64,000 nt of DNA, taken from assembly GCF_037102585.1 (NCBI RefSeq), contig NW_027043838.1, forward strand, positions 186,001 to 250,000, in the 5' to 3' direction. The notes under the pieces were generated by a model, which saw only the letters and a list, made by a program, of their open reading frames with translations, had not been told where the DNA came from and did no database searches. The translations under genes and the position numbers were made by a program. This DNA comes from Saccharomycopsis crataegensis (lineage: Eukaryota > Ascomycota > Saccharomycetes > Ascoideales > Saccharomycopsidaceae). Shown here one piece after another: positions 52,273 through 62,900 of this stretch (position 1 is the stretch's first letter; each line of letters opens with the position of its first letter).

Positions 52273-52952
52273 AGGAATATCTGTTCAGATTTCTATTACT
52301 TATCAACGTTTTTTCTTCCTCCTTTTAATACAGCATATTTATCTTGAATGATGATAAAATTCTTTTTTTTTTTGTTTGTTTTAATAATGGCAGTGGGTTA
52401 TTCAGCCAAATATTTGACAGTCCATGAAATTAGGTGGATTACCTAGGATTCACCAAAACGATGGATTCACCAAAATGATACAGAATTTGACCATTCCATT
52501 TCACATTTATTAATTTAATTCGCTTACCTTTTTCTCTGACCCACAATTTTTGTTTTTACTCTCTTTCTTACTTATAATATTTACTCATTAATTACTGATG
52601 GCACCGTAGTGTATGGCGCTGTGGGAGATATGTGTGGGGTTGCCCGGCCCCTTCTCTGCCTGTGCAAACTGGGGTCAGAAATTGATGTTCTGTTATTAAT
52701 TTTTTTTTTTTGCCCCTAAGAGGCTGATCATCAAGACCATCTCCATCATTTCTAGGTACTTTGAACAAGCCGTCGATTCAGAATACAGGTATTCCCGGGC
52801 CTTTTATCGTTCTTAGATATATATTCAGTAGTTTGTATTCCGTGATTTACAATCATCCAAAAGGTACACTATTTTTACAGAGGCTGTGTGTTTACATCAT
52901 CAGAATAAAAGAACACTCTCATTTTTTTTAGCATATATCGTTAATCTTCATA
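52273..52952. other. intergenic region BIG1-like / YPT1
   Basis: This is 680 bp holding the 3' region of the BIG1-like gene and the YPT1 promoter. A short imperfect direct repeat (ATTCACCAAAA CGATGG / ATTCACCAAAATGATAC) occurs near 52450-52482. No RNA gene is seen. Confidence 0.45.
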
Positions 52953-53564
52953 ATGAACAGTGACTACGATTATCTTTTCAAGCTTTTACTTATCGGTGAC
53001 TCCGGTGTTGGTAAATCCTGTCTTCTTTTGCGTTTTGCCGACGACACTTACACTCAGGATTACATCTCGACCATTGGGGTTGATTTCAAGATTAGAACCG
53101 TCGAACTCGACGGTAAAACCATTAAATTGCAAATCTGGGATACTGCAGGTCAAGAACGTTTCAGAACTATCACTTCATCATACTACAGAGGCGCACATGG
53201 TATCATTATTGTTTACGATGTCACCGATCACGAATCCTTCAATAATGTCAAACAATGGTTACAAGAAATCGATCGTTATGCCACTGGTGGGGTGATGAAA
53301 TTGTTGGTCGGTAACAAGTCTGATTTGACCGATAAGAAGGTTGTTGATTTCGCCCAAGCCAAGGAATTTGCCGATGCCTTGGATATCCCAATTCTTGAAA
53401 CTTCTGCTTTGAATTCTAATAACGTTGAACAAGCATTCTTGACCATGGCAAGACAAATCAAGGCCCAAATGGCCACTAGTAATACTGCAGTCGGTAGTGA
53501 TAAGGGGAAATTGAACATCAATAGTCAATCTATCGGGGCAAGTCAAAGCAACGGTTGTTGTTAA
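52953..53564 (+). CDS. YPT1: Rab GTPase Ypt1 (Rab1)
   Basis: The 203-residue protein begins [20 protein letters not shown]. It has every Rab motif: P-loop GDSGVGKS, effector region [44 protein letters not shown] and a C-terminal Cys-Cys for geranylgeranylation. Ypt1 controls ER-to-Golgi traffic and autophagy. The effector and switch regions are Rab1-specific rather than Sec4-specific. The gene lies downstream of TUB2 (three genes apart here, adjacent in S. cerevisiae). Confidence 0.97.
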   Translation: MNSDYDYLFKLLLIGDSGVGKSCLLLRFADDTYTQDYISTIGVDFKIRTVELDGKTIKLQIWDTAGQERFRTITSSYYRGAHGIIIVYDVTDHESFNNVKQWLQEIDRYATGGVMKLLVGNKSDLTDKKVVDFAQAKEFADALDIPILETSALNSNNVEQAFLTMARQIKAQMATSNTAVGSDKGKLNINSQSIGASQSNGCC

Positions 53565-54368
53565 TTTCTTTGCAACATGAAAGAGGGCGGCTGAGGAGAG
53601 TCAAAAGTGTAATGATGTGAATTAATTCAAAGTGACTTTGGCTTTTGTCTCAGATCTAGTCGTTGATGTTTTATTTTTTATTTTTTTTTTTTTTCCTACG
53701 CTGTTATTGTCAGATATTTGATAAATCAATCAAAGGGAAGGTATATGTTTTATGTTATCAAGAAGCTGGCATTGCCAATGTTATTCTTTGTATATCTTCT
53801 CCTTCTTGCCATTGTTTGAGTTAATTATTATTAATCCTATTATATTATTAATTTTTGTCTCATCTTTTGTTTTTTTATATTAATGTGTGTCCCAGTTCTC
53901 TATTACTATTGTTATTTTTTATCATGTTTGATTTCACCGCTTTTTTTTTTCACTTTCAATGGTTGCTCATAATTATTAACATTATCAATATTAGCAAAAT
54001 ATATAAGGATATTATAAATTATTATCTTCGAAACTGAAAGAGAGAGGAGTAAAAATGAAAAATAACGGAGCAAACATCATACTGACCTTCACTTGAGTAC
54101 TAATAGGACCATCTACTACAGTGTGTCAACTCTCACGTCGTTGATTGTCATGAGAGTTTGTGACTCTGTCAATGGCCCCGGTGGTTGGTACCGACGGATT
54201 TTGTTTTCCCGAAAAACCCTCAGATTTTTCCTAATGCTGTAACTAACACTTCATTTACATTTACAGCCTGGCATTATATTTCATTACTTCAAAGACAATT
54301 TGCCAATTATCACTTATTTTTTTTTATCTATTCGCTTATAGTACAGTAGATAGTTCATCATTTTAATC
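53565..54368. other. intergenic region YPT1 / HFD1
   Basis: This is about 800 bp with a T-tract at about 53669-53694. It contains the YPT1 3' region and HFD1 promoter. Nothing else was recognised. Confidence 0.45.
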
Positions 54369-55946
54369 ATGTCTTTTGCGTCAAATGATGGGGGTGTTCT
54401 CAAATACACTGACATTTCATCAATACCAAACATTGTCAGCTCTCTTAACCAGTCATTCCATACTCGTGCGTTGGACTCAATTGACCTTAGAATCAAAATT
54501 TTGACTGACTTGTATAACGCCATCCGGTCCCATTCAGAAGAACTCTGTGAAGCTCTTTATAAAGATTTCCACAGATCAAAATTCGAAACAGCAACTCATG
54601 AAATCTCCCCAACGTTGGCTGAATTGCAACATGTCATTTCAAACATTAAGAAATGGGCTAAGCCAAAATCTGGTCCATATGCCCCGGCTTTACCATTTTT
54701 GACTATGGGAAAGAAGTTGGAGCGTATTCCATTGGGGGTTGTGCTCATCATCTCCGCATTCAATTATCCGTTGTTTCTTTCAATTTCCCCGGTAGTGGGT
54801 GCCATTGCCGCTGGTAACTGTGTGGTCTTTAAGCCATCCGAGATAACTCCGCATTTTAGTACTGTTCTCACCAAGCTTCTTGAATCCACTGTATCACCAG
54901 ACTACTTGAGGGTTGTCAATGGGGCCATCCCAGAAACTACCAGCTTGTTGGAACAAAAATTCGACAAAATATTGTATACTGGGTCTGGCCGCGTTGGTAA
55001 AATCGTCAGCCAAGCTGCTGCTAGACATTTGACTCCGGTGGTCCTTGAGCTTGGAGGTAAATCGCCTGCAATAATCTCCAAATCTCTTAGCAATTCAGAG
55101 TTGAAGATTGCTATCAAGAGAATTATCTGGGCCAAGTTTGCAAATGCCGGTCAAATTTGTGTTACGGTAGACTATCTTCTTATTGATGAAGTGGTTTATG
55201 ATGAAGCAATTAAGTGCATTCAGGAAACTGTCAAGGAATTCTTCTCGAAATTGGATTCTAGTAGTGAAGGATACACCCACATTGCTAGTCAAAGAGGTTA
55301 TGACCGTTTGGTTTCCCTTATGGGGTCCACCAAGGGTGACATTTTAGTTGGGGGAGTAACCGACGAAACCAAACGATTCATTTATCCAACAATTTATACT
55401 GGCATCACTTGGGATGATTCACTTATGGAAGATGAAATATTTGGTCCGCTACTTCCAATCATCAAATTCTCTGACATTAATCACACCATCAGCGACATCA
55501 TTTCTAACCACGACACCCCACTAGCCGCTTACATTTTTTCTCAGGACTCAAGTGAAATCAACCTTATGCAAACAAGAGTTCGTAGTGGTGGACTTTTCAT
55601 CAATGACTGCATGATCCATGTTGGTAATATTGCTGCTCCATTTGGTGGGATTGGGAAATCTGGCCATGGTACATATCATGGAGAATCTTCATTCAAGACC
55701 TTCAGTCATGAAAGAATGGTTTTGCGTAATCAATACTGGTCAGAAAAATTATATGAACTGAGATATCCTCCTTACAAAAATACCAATAAAAAGTTGTTGT
55801 CGTTTGTATTTTTGCCAATTGAGGATTTGGAAACAAAGAGAAATATCAAGTATGGGTTGATAGGATTAATGTTCTTATTGGTCTCCATTGCTACTAATAT
55901 GGCAAACTCATGGGTTAGGGAAGGTAATTTGCCCTTTGGTCAGTGA
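54369..55946 (+). CDS. HFD1: fatty aldehyde dehydrogenase Hfd1
   Basis: The 525-residue class 3-type aldehyde dehydrogenase has the NAD-binding region (FNYPLFLSISPVVGAIAAGN), the catalytic base Glu in PVVLELGGKSPA, the nucleophile Cys in ANAGQICVTVDYLL and the EDEIFGPLLPII loop. A C-terminal membrane anchor (YGLIGLMFLLVSIATNMA) is present as in Hfd1, which sits in the outer mitochondrial membrane and lipid droplets. Hfd1 oxidises long-chain aldehydes, including hexadecenal from sphingolipid breakdown, and 4-hydroxybenzaldehyde for ubiquinone synthesis. The length matches the S. cerevisiae enzyme (532). Confidence 0.95.
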   Translation: MSFASNDGGVLKYTDISSIPNIVSSLNQSFHTRALDSIDLRIKILTDLYNAIRSHSEELCEALYKDFHRSKFETATHEISPTLAELQHVISNIKKWAKPKSGPYAPALPFLTMGKKLERIPLGVVLIISAFNYPLFLSISPVVGAIAAGNCVVFKPSEITPHFSTVLTKLLESTVSPDYLRVVNGAIPETTSLLEQKFDKILYTGSGRVGKIVSQAAARHLTPVVLELGGKSPAIISKSLSNSELKIAIKRIIWAKFANAGQICVTVDYLLIDEVVYDEAIKCIQETVKEFFSKLDSSSEGYTHIASQRGYDRLVSLMGSTKGDILVGGVTDETKRFIYPTIYTGITWDDSLMEDEIFGPLLPIIKFSDINHTISDIISNHDTPLAAYIFSQDSSEINLMQTRVRSGGLFINDCMIHVGNIAAPFGGIGKSGHGTYHGESSFKTFSHERMVLRNQYWSEKLYELRYPPYKNTNKKLLSFVFLPIEDLETKRNIKYGLIGLMFLLVSIATNMANSWVREGNLPFGQ

Positions 55947-56292
55947 TGTAGTTTAACTTTTGGTTTTCTGTTGGTTTGTGAGTTCCGGTACTAATGACAA
56001 AGGATTATTACCCATGTCGTCATCTATTTTATTTTTGGCTGTTGTTTTTTTTTCACATCTATATATAAATGATATCTTTCTCGTGCAATATACTACAAAC
56101 GGTCTTATCAACCGTGTGTTATTTATATAAACAAAAGAGATTGTCTTAATGGTCTCCACAATATTCGTATCGTTAATCTTTTATCACGTGTCCGAAGCGA
56201 TGATTTCCAAGTGAAAAACACAAAAATCATCATCGCCAACTTCTCGAGGTATCTTATCTCTCGTTGAGTTTTTGACATTTATTCAATTGATA
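55947..56292. promoter_or_regulatory. intergenic region HFD1 / SND2
   Basis: This is about 345 bp with a CACGTG site at 56185-56190 about 100 bp before the SND2 ATG. No other feature is supported. Confidence 0.5.
56185..56190. promoter_or_regulatory. CACGTG (Cbf1-type) site, SND2 promoter
   Basis: The context TTATCACGTG matches the RTCACGTG form preferred by Cbf1. Confidence 0.45.
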
Positions 56293-56841
56293 ATGGCGGG
56301 AGCATCTCAGAAGAAAATTGCCGCAAGCAATAAGAAAATCCTCAAAGAAATCCATTTGATTTCCTGTTCTATTCTTGCGATCTCTGCGGTTGCAGTATTT
56401 GCGTTCCACCGTCCTGCCAGCGTCAAACCGTTTGTGATTTTCAATATCCCCCTTCTTGTATGTCAGGCCATCCTTGAATCCACTGGCCGTCCAAAATACG
56501 GACCAGAAGGGTCAAAACTTTCCGGCACCGTGGCAGACTTGCGCCAAGAAGGGTTAACAGAATACATGTTTGATATCATTTACTTCACCGGCATTGAAGA
56601 CATTTTGATGATCTTATGTGGTTCCAACAAGGTATGGTGGCTTTATATTGCGATTCCGGCATTCGCAATTTATAAATCCTTCTGGTTATTGAAGTTGGGT
56701 AAGAACCTTTTGGGGATCGGAAAAGGCAAAGGCGCGCCAATGCAGGAAGATAATGATGTGGCGGACGAACCTACCAAATCTAAAAGACAGGCGAAAATGG
56801 AAGCCAGAGGACAAAAGGGCAAGAGAAAGGTTATTCGATGA
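56293..56841 (+). CDS. SND2: SRP-independent targeting protein Snd2/Env10 (TMEM208 family)
   Basis: The 182-residue protein runs from the ATG at 56293 (MAGASQKKIAASNKKILKEI). The frame extends 7 codons further but only from a TTG. Membrane segments include ISCSILAISAVAVFAF, FVIFNIPLLVCQAIL and VWWLYIAIPAFAIYKSFWLL. The block GRPKYGPEGSKLSGTVADLR followed by YMFDIIYFTGIEDI, and the basic end KSKRQAKMEARGQKGKRKVI, match S. cerevisiae Env10/Snd2 (181 residues) and animal TMEM208. The protein works in the SND pathway that inserts proteins with central or C-terminal membrane segments into the ER. Confidence 0.92.
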   Translation: MAGASQKKIAASNKKILKEIHLISCSILAISAVAVFAFHRPASVKPFVIFNIPLLVCQAILESTGRPKYGPEGSKLSGTVADLRQEGLTEYMFDIIYFTGIEDILMILCGSNKVWWLYIAIPAFAIYKSFWLLKLGKNLLGIGKGKGAPMQEDNDVADEPTKSKRQAKMEARGQKGKRKVIR

Positions 56842-56983
56842 TTAATATAGATTTTTCTTTTCTCTTTGGCGCAAATCATTGCTAATAATAATGGCTTTCT
56901 TAATGCATGACGACTTCTATAACTCTGTACCTAAGACAAAACATTAATTGGTATGAATCATAAATTATATACACATATATATC

Positions 56984-59599
56984 TCAAGGCATAAATACTT
57001 TACTGTATCCATCGATACCTTGGCGGCAGCAGACGCAACTATTGAAGTCCCGTAACACCAAACTTAAACGACAATTGTCGCAAATCGCCAAACACTTGCA
57101 AGGCCAAAGGATGATTTGTCTTGGGTGGGTTTGACAAATCACGCAGGTGTACTCCTTAGAAAATGATTCATCTTCAAAATCTTCATCATCACCATCCTCC
57201 TCAACATCGTTTTTCCGCGAAGGTTTATGTTTGTGATTTGAAAGCCCCCCTTTCCTTTGTGCCACGATCAACTGAATCAATTTGGCAGTTTCTGAATCCT
57301 GAGACTGAGAATTACCCATGCCCAAATTTGACAACTCTTTGTATAGTGATCTGGTTATTGGCCTTTGTTCTTGATTTTGCTGCATTCGCAGTGATGAGGC
57401 TTCATATTCCTGTGAAAGATGGAATGATAAAATTCGCTTAAACTCCTCATCGAATGTAAATTCATTGATATTTGTGATGCTATCATCCTTAATGGTTGGT
57501 TTATTGATGAAAAGTGATAGAACCTCACTAGGGTTGAAGATCTCCGAAATGAGATGACCGTGATTTTCTACTTCTTTCTGTGATGATTTGTTAATTTTTC
57601 TATTTTTCGTAATTAGGCTTGTTTCTGTTGAAATAGTGGCTTCAGCTTCACTTTCATCATCTGAATCGTATTCAAGTGGTTCCAAATCCTCTTCATTATC
57701 GTCTTCAAACTCAAAGTCTGAGGTATCATCTTCTTCTGTTACTAAAGTCCCAGTTAATAGTCTATCATAGTTAACGGAAACTTCATCATTGGTTTCCTCA
57801 TAAAAAGACTGTTCTTCGATGCTATAACCACTAGCCAGAGATATCTGCGATTTTTCAGATTTTTTTAAAAGCTCATTTTTGCGTTGTAAAGCCTCTTGTT
57901 TCTGCAAAATAGACTTTCTTTTGAATACAAGGGCAAACAAAAGTCTCATGAAAAACTTCATAATTACCCCAAACCGGTGAAACTTTCTTGACAGCTCCCA
58001 ATTCTCATGGGTACTTCTATTATTAGGGTCCATTGCCTGTAGTCGGGTTTCTTCTTCGAGTAACGTTATCAATTCAGGCGGTACTGAAAAGAAATTATTG
58101 TAGCTAGAAATGAATTTTTTCTTATATATTGAATCCTCAGCATCTCCACGATTCTTTCCTGCTTCACTGCTAGATTCCTCTAATCTATGAAGCTCCATAT
58201 CCAACCAGGTAGAAGCCGGCAATTCAATGTATGAAAGTTCCTTGATATACGATTTTTTCGTTGCTGTGGTCAACGCAATCACACTTAGTTTCATCACCAC
58301 GCTATTGAAATCCTCATTCAAGTTGATATTCAAGTTTTCAACTCCTAAATTAGTAAACGTCAATTCATGCGAACCATTACTGTCAGTTTTCGCAATAGCG
58401 TAGGCGCTAAAGTATATGACACAGCAAATAAGAATAATCACCAACACTCCCATTTGAGGTAAAAATGAAATAATTACCACCAATGGGAAGTACAAGATTC
58501 TCCCAGTGAATATCGAGGCAACATAATAACTAATGAAACTCAATCCGAGAATTGTGGATACCAAAAGACGGTATTTCATCCAGCCAAAGGTTTTAAGAAC
58601 ATGGATTGACATGTGACTAAGGATGGAAGTGACACAAAGAATGAGAAGCTCTGGGGTTGGATACATGGGCAGCTCAAACGGCGACCAACTAGTAGAATCA
58701 AATTCATGAAATGCCAAAGATTGTTCAAAAAGTGTCAAAGAAGTATCGGCATTAGGCTGGCTTCCTGATATCACCGAGCAAAAAGTCTCAATAAATTGAC
58801 TGAAACAAAATGTTAGATAAAGTGGCCAAAGAATATTCGTTGACGGTCCGATTTTCCCAAAATTTATCGTATCATGGTTGATATTACCTCCTCTTCCAAT
58901 GATTACTGTGGAGTTATATATCTCAAAGGCCCTGGTAACATTATAGCTAACCGGTTGGAAATACCAGCTATTAGCTTCTGCATCTTCCGGATAATAATTG
59001 AAATATTCATAATTGGATAGAATTTTGTTGACTGGCTTCACATAACAATTTAGAGATATTAACACTTTCTTTAAATTGATAAATAAGAGCCCAAGGATTA
59101 AAAATCTCAAAAGCACCTTTACGATCTTCGAAAATTCGGCATAGATAAAAAGGTTCTTGATCTTCACGCCAAGTTTTGCCATTAGTCCCGCCTGTTCTCC
59201 TTGGAAATTCACCTCGATACCATTGGCGCCATCCACATTGTGTCTAAGATTTCTATTATTGTTATTGTTGTTGATGGACGCAAAGAGAACCGTACGATTC
59301 AACACGATCGCCAGAAACATGCAAACAAGAGCATACCTCGATACTAAATAACTAAAGAATATATTGAAGTTTCTTTCGGGAATTTCGGACTCGTAGAACT
59401 GAGCAATAATGGAGTTTATCAAGAAAACAATGATACTGGGAATGTAGGTATTCTCCGTATCTAGAAATGGCGGTATGATGATTGTGGAGTTGACAGTTGA
59501 GTTAATTGTGGCATTTTTTACACCGAAGGCGGCAGAGGTCGCCAATATCTCCACAAATGTTTTAGACAGCGCGTCGGAGTTTCCCATCCCACTTCCCAT
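56984..59599 (-). CDS. Asi1/Asi3-type inner nuclear membrane RING ubiquitin ligase
   Basis: The 871-residue protein has a luminal, Asn-glycosylation-rich N-terminus and several membrane segments (for example YIPSIIVFLINSIIAQFY, RYALVCMFLAIVLN, ILFPLVVIISFLPQMGVLVI-like). A long acidic cytosolic/nuclear stretch follows (about 610-660), with a C-terminal RING (about residues 815-865: YTCVICQTHPRQIILWPCKC, CDNCRLSLVLRDFNSCVCC) ending IDGYSKVFMP. The spacing and the tail GYSKV are those of Asi1 and Asi3, which with Asi2 degrade misplaced proteins at the inner nuclear membrane and control Stp1/Stp2 signalling. It is longer than either S. cerevisiae protein (624 and 676). Many yeasts have a single Asi1/Asi3 gene, so no symbol is chosen. 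Confidence 0.88.
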   Translation of the reverse strand: MGSGMGNSDALSKTFVEILATSAAFGVKNATINSTVNSTIIIPPFLDTENTYIPSIIVFLINSIIAQFYESEIPERNFNIFFSYLVSRYALVCMFLAIVLNRTVLFASINNNNNNRNLRHNVDGANGIEVNFQGEQAGLMAKLGVKIKNLFIYAEFSKIVKVLLRFLILGLLFINLKKVLISLNCYVKPVNKILSNYEYFNYYPEDAEANSWYFQPVSYNVTRAFEIYNSTVIIGRGGNINHDTINFGKIGPSTNILWPLYLTFCFSQFIETFCSVISGSQPNADTSLTLFEQSLAFHEFDSTSWSPFELPMYPTPELLILCVTSILSHMSIHVLKTFGWMKYRLLVSTILGLSFISYYVASIFTGRILYFPLVVIISFLPQMGVLVIILICCVIYFSAYAIAKTDSNGSHELTFTNLGVENLNINLNEDFNSVVMKLSVIALTTATKKSYIKELSYIELPASTWLDMELHRLEESSSEAGKNRGDAEDSIYKKKFISSYNNFFSVPPELITLLEEETRLQAMDPNNRSTHENWELSRKFHRFGVIMKFFMRLLFALVFKRKSILQKQEALQRKNELLKKSEKSQISLASGYSIEEQSFYEETNDEVSVNYDRLLTGTLVTEEDDTSDFEFEDDNEEDLEPLEYDSDDESEAEATISTETSLITKNRKINKSSQKEVENHGHLISEIFNPSEVLSLFINKPTIKDDSITNINEFTFDEEFKRILSFHLSQEYEASSLRMQQNQEQRPITRSLYKELSNLGMGNSQSQDSETAKLIQLIVAQRKGGLSNHKHKPSRKNDVEEDGDDEDFEDESFSKEYTCVICQTHPRQIILWPCKCLAICDNCRLSLVLRDFNSCVCCRQGIDGYSKVFMP

Positions 59600-59991
59600 T
59601 CCTTCTCCTTCTTTTGTTCTTTTTTAAATTGGTTAATTTTATTGCCGCTTGATGGCTGAGGGCAGTAATTTTGAACCATCGTTATCCCGCAACTTTTGTT
59701 GGGGTTGAGCAGGTTATCACGTGCTTGATGTGCCAATATATTGGAATATATTATTATAGTATATTATTAGAGTATATCTGGACACCATCAGGATTACTTA
59801 AGCTATAAAAATTAATAATAAGAAGAATGATAACAGTCTAAATCTGTATAGTTATTTTTATTTTCTGTTTGGTAGAGTGACTCAAGCACTTACATAGAAT
59901 GAGTTGAAGCCCTCACTGTATAACTGCACCCCCGCACAAAGGAAACAGATCGCCAATTTATTATTTAAGGTATAATCAAAGATCCGTCAGA
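59600..59991. promoter_or_regulatory. ASI-like promoter and Lon 3' region
   Basis: This is about 390 bp between two minus-strand genes. A CACGTG site is at 59718-59723. A stretch near 59872-59915 has a faint tRNA-like look but no B-box and is not called. Confidence 0.45.
59718..59723. promoter_or_regulatory. CACGTG (Cbf1-type) site, ASI-like gene promoter
   Basis: The context TTATCACGTG is the same flanking sequence as at 56181-56190. It lies about 120 bp upstream of the ASI-like ATG. Confidence 0.45.
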
Positions 59992-62900
59992 TCAAAGCCT
60001 AGCTGGAATTTCCTCAATTATAGACTTTGCACCGACTTCTCCATTCCATACCACTTGGATCACATCCCAGAAATCTTCAACATAATGGATCCTAATTCCC
60101 AAACTTTCGAGGATAAACTGTTCAGGTTTGTCAAATATATCACAATTATGGATATTCTGTTTATCGTTTTTCAAAACATCTCTTAACTCCTGGTTCATTT
60201 GGTCTTTATCATCGGTTTGTAAGTTGCTTATGTAATGTTCGATCAAATCACCTCTATTGGCTCGCGGCACGAGCACAGTATCAATGGTTCCTGCCAAATG
60301 AGCACCAAGAAGCTTCTCTTTGACCCCACCAATCGGTAAAATAATTCCACGAAGGGTCATTTCTCCTGTCATTGCCACATTATTTGGGACACTTTTTTTC
60401 AAAAGAAGCGATAACAAAGCCAAAGTGATAGTAATACCAGCACTTGGGCCATCCTTTGAAATGGCACCTTCTGGAGCATGTAAATGAATCTGATGGGTTT
60501 TTAAAGTGTTCAAAGCGCTTTGGCAAGTAGTGCCTTCATAAGCAATAAGATTCTTGGACAAAATAAGTTTAACAAATGAAGAAGAAATTTTCACACTTTC
60601 AGTTAGCACTTCGCCTAACTTACCAGTCATAGTCAATGTTCCAGGAGTTGATGACCTGTCAACATTAGGAATAGCAATAGTTTCAAAGACTAAAATACTT
60701 CCAGTGCCATCAGAGTTATAGCTTAATCCGTTAACCATACCATACCTTTCAGTAAATCTTGAGTTAAGAGGCCTATTTTTCTTCGACGTATGATAATAAT
60801 TTGGGATTCCAAGATAATGAGGAAGATCATCTTTGGTGACTATAGAAGTGTATCCAGGTGGTAACTCTTCTGAATCATTGAAAGCATTGATTTTTGAAGA
60901 AAATTCAAGGGCCTTTTTACGACATAAAGTAGAAATTTGCCGTTCTAAATTACGAATTCCTGACTCATTATTGGTATACTCAACAATAATCTTAAGAATT
61001 GTGTCATTTTCAACAATTTCCACTGCTTTAGCTGGCAAAATATTTTTTTTCAATTGCTTTGGCAACAAGTAGCGTCTCACGATTTGTACCTTGTCCATGT
61101 AATTATAACCTGTCAAATGAATCACTTCCATACGGTCGAGCAAAGCTGGGTGTAAACGACGCAAATCATTGGCAGTGCAGAGAAATAAAACTTGGGATAG
61201 ATCAACCGGAAAACCCAAATAGTGGTCCTTGAAACTAGAATTTTGCTCAGGATCAAGAACTTCAAGCATCGCGGCCTGTGGATCGCCACGAGAAGCGGCA
61301 CTGGCACCCAATTTATCAATTTCGTCAAGCAATATCACAGGATTAAGAGTCTTAGCCTTACGCAACGCAGAAATGATAAGACCTGGCATGGCACTAACAT
61401 ACGTGCGACGATGACCTCTAATTTCCGCCTCGTCACTAAGTCCACCAAGAGAAATGCGTTGGAATTTACGACCAAGCGTAGTGGCAACGGACTTTGCAAG
61501 AGAAGTTTTTCCAACCCCTGGTGGGCCAGCTAAACATAAGATTGGGGCTTTTGAAAAATTGCTTAATTTCTTATTCTTCTTGTTCGGCTCTTTTTTTTTA
61601 CCAATCTGTGAATCCAGACTAGTAATATCCGATGTAGAAACATCATTAGACATTGGTTTTTCTTGATTGAATTGGTTAATCTTATTTTGCAAATTTAAAA
61701 CTCCTAAATATTCTAGTAAACGATCTTTCACGCTGTATAATCCATAATGATCATCCTCTAATTGCTTTTTTGCCTTATTTAAATCAATAATTTTTGTGAC
61801 GCCTCCATCAGCAGACCAAGGCAAATCAATAACAATTTCAAGATAATTACTTAGTACTTGGAATTCTGAAGAATTTTTTGCCACTGGGTTTTTCAGCATC
61901 TTAAAATACCTTTTAAAATCTTTTTTTAGAAGCTTTGCCCCATCAAATGAAATTTCGATTGGTGATGGCAGCGCTACAAGCTTTGAATAAAATTCCCTCA
62001 TTATTTTTGTCGTTTCATCTTCATCGTCGTCTTCATGCTTGCCCTCATTTCCGCCAGATTTTATTGTTTTGATTTTATTTTCGCTGGAAGCTTTATTGGA
62101 AAATTGTGGCTTATTCTTGAAAATGCTTATAGCCTCTTTCAAAGCTTTGACATGATCTATCGCCAATTTCATTTTCTCCTGTTCATTTTCTGCAGATATA
62201 AAATCTTTCATCACAAAATCATAATGAGTTTCAAAGCTCAGTAATATGTCAGTGACCTTTTCAATAATATCAGGACCTGCCTCTTGGATTCTTCTCAAAG
62301 GGCTCACACATTGCAAATATCCATATTTATGTGTTCCGGTGACTGGTATTACACCAACAACAAGATCATAAATTTTTAACATTGCCACAAAGATATAGTC
62401 TCTATTCACATCAGTAATAGGTTTCCCACGAGCCACAATTCCAGAATCAGAAATTCTGTCGACTATTTTATGGAAAACATCTTCAACATTCTTCATTGTT
62501 TTATCCTTCCGGAGTATTTCATTTATCACGCTTGCTAATGGTGAAAGACGTACTAATACCTTCACGGCATCCACTTCTTTATTCTTTGGTGTGAATGCCG
62601 TATTATAAGTTTCTTTAAACGAGTGGATGTTAGTGAAGAGCTTCTCAATACGCTCAACAAAAGAGCCCCATGCTTCTATGGCACCTGGTTTCATCGCTTT
62701 TGGGCTGATATCTGTAACATATTCATTCAAATAAGGTACCACTTCTGTGCTATGAAAAATGACACTTTCTTGGGAAGAATTCTTACGATCGAAAATTTTG
62801 TCATTGAGAATTTCCGCTCTTCCTATAGCCCTAATCGAAAGGATCACTTTTGAAGAATTCTTGGTATCATTGGATATATTCATTAAGCGACATATGGTTC

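Noticed and set aside
59872-59915. tRNA-like string (TGGTAGAGTGACTCAAGC)
   Set aside because: There is no GGTTCGANTCC B-box, acceptor pairing or proper spacing after it. No tRNA gene could be supported anywhere in the window.
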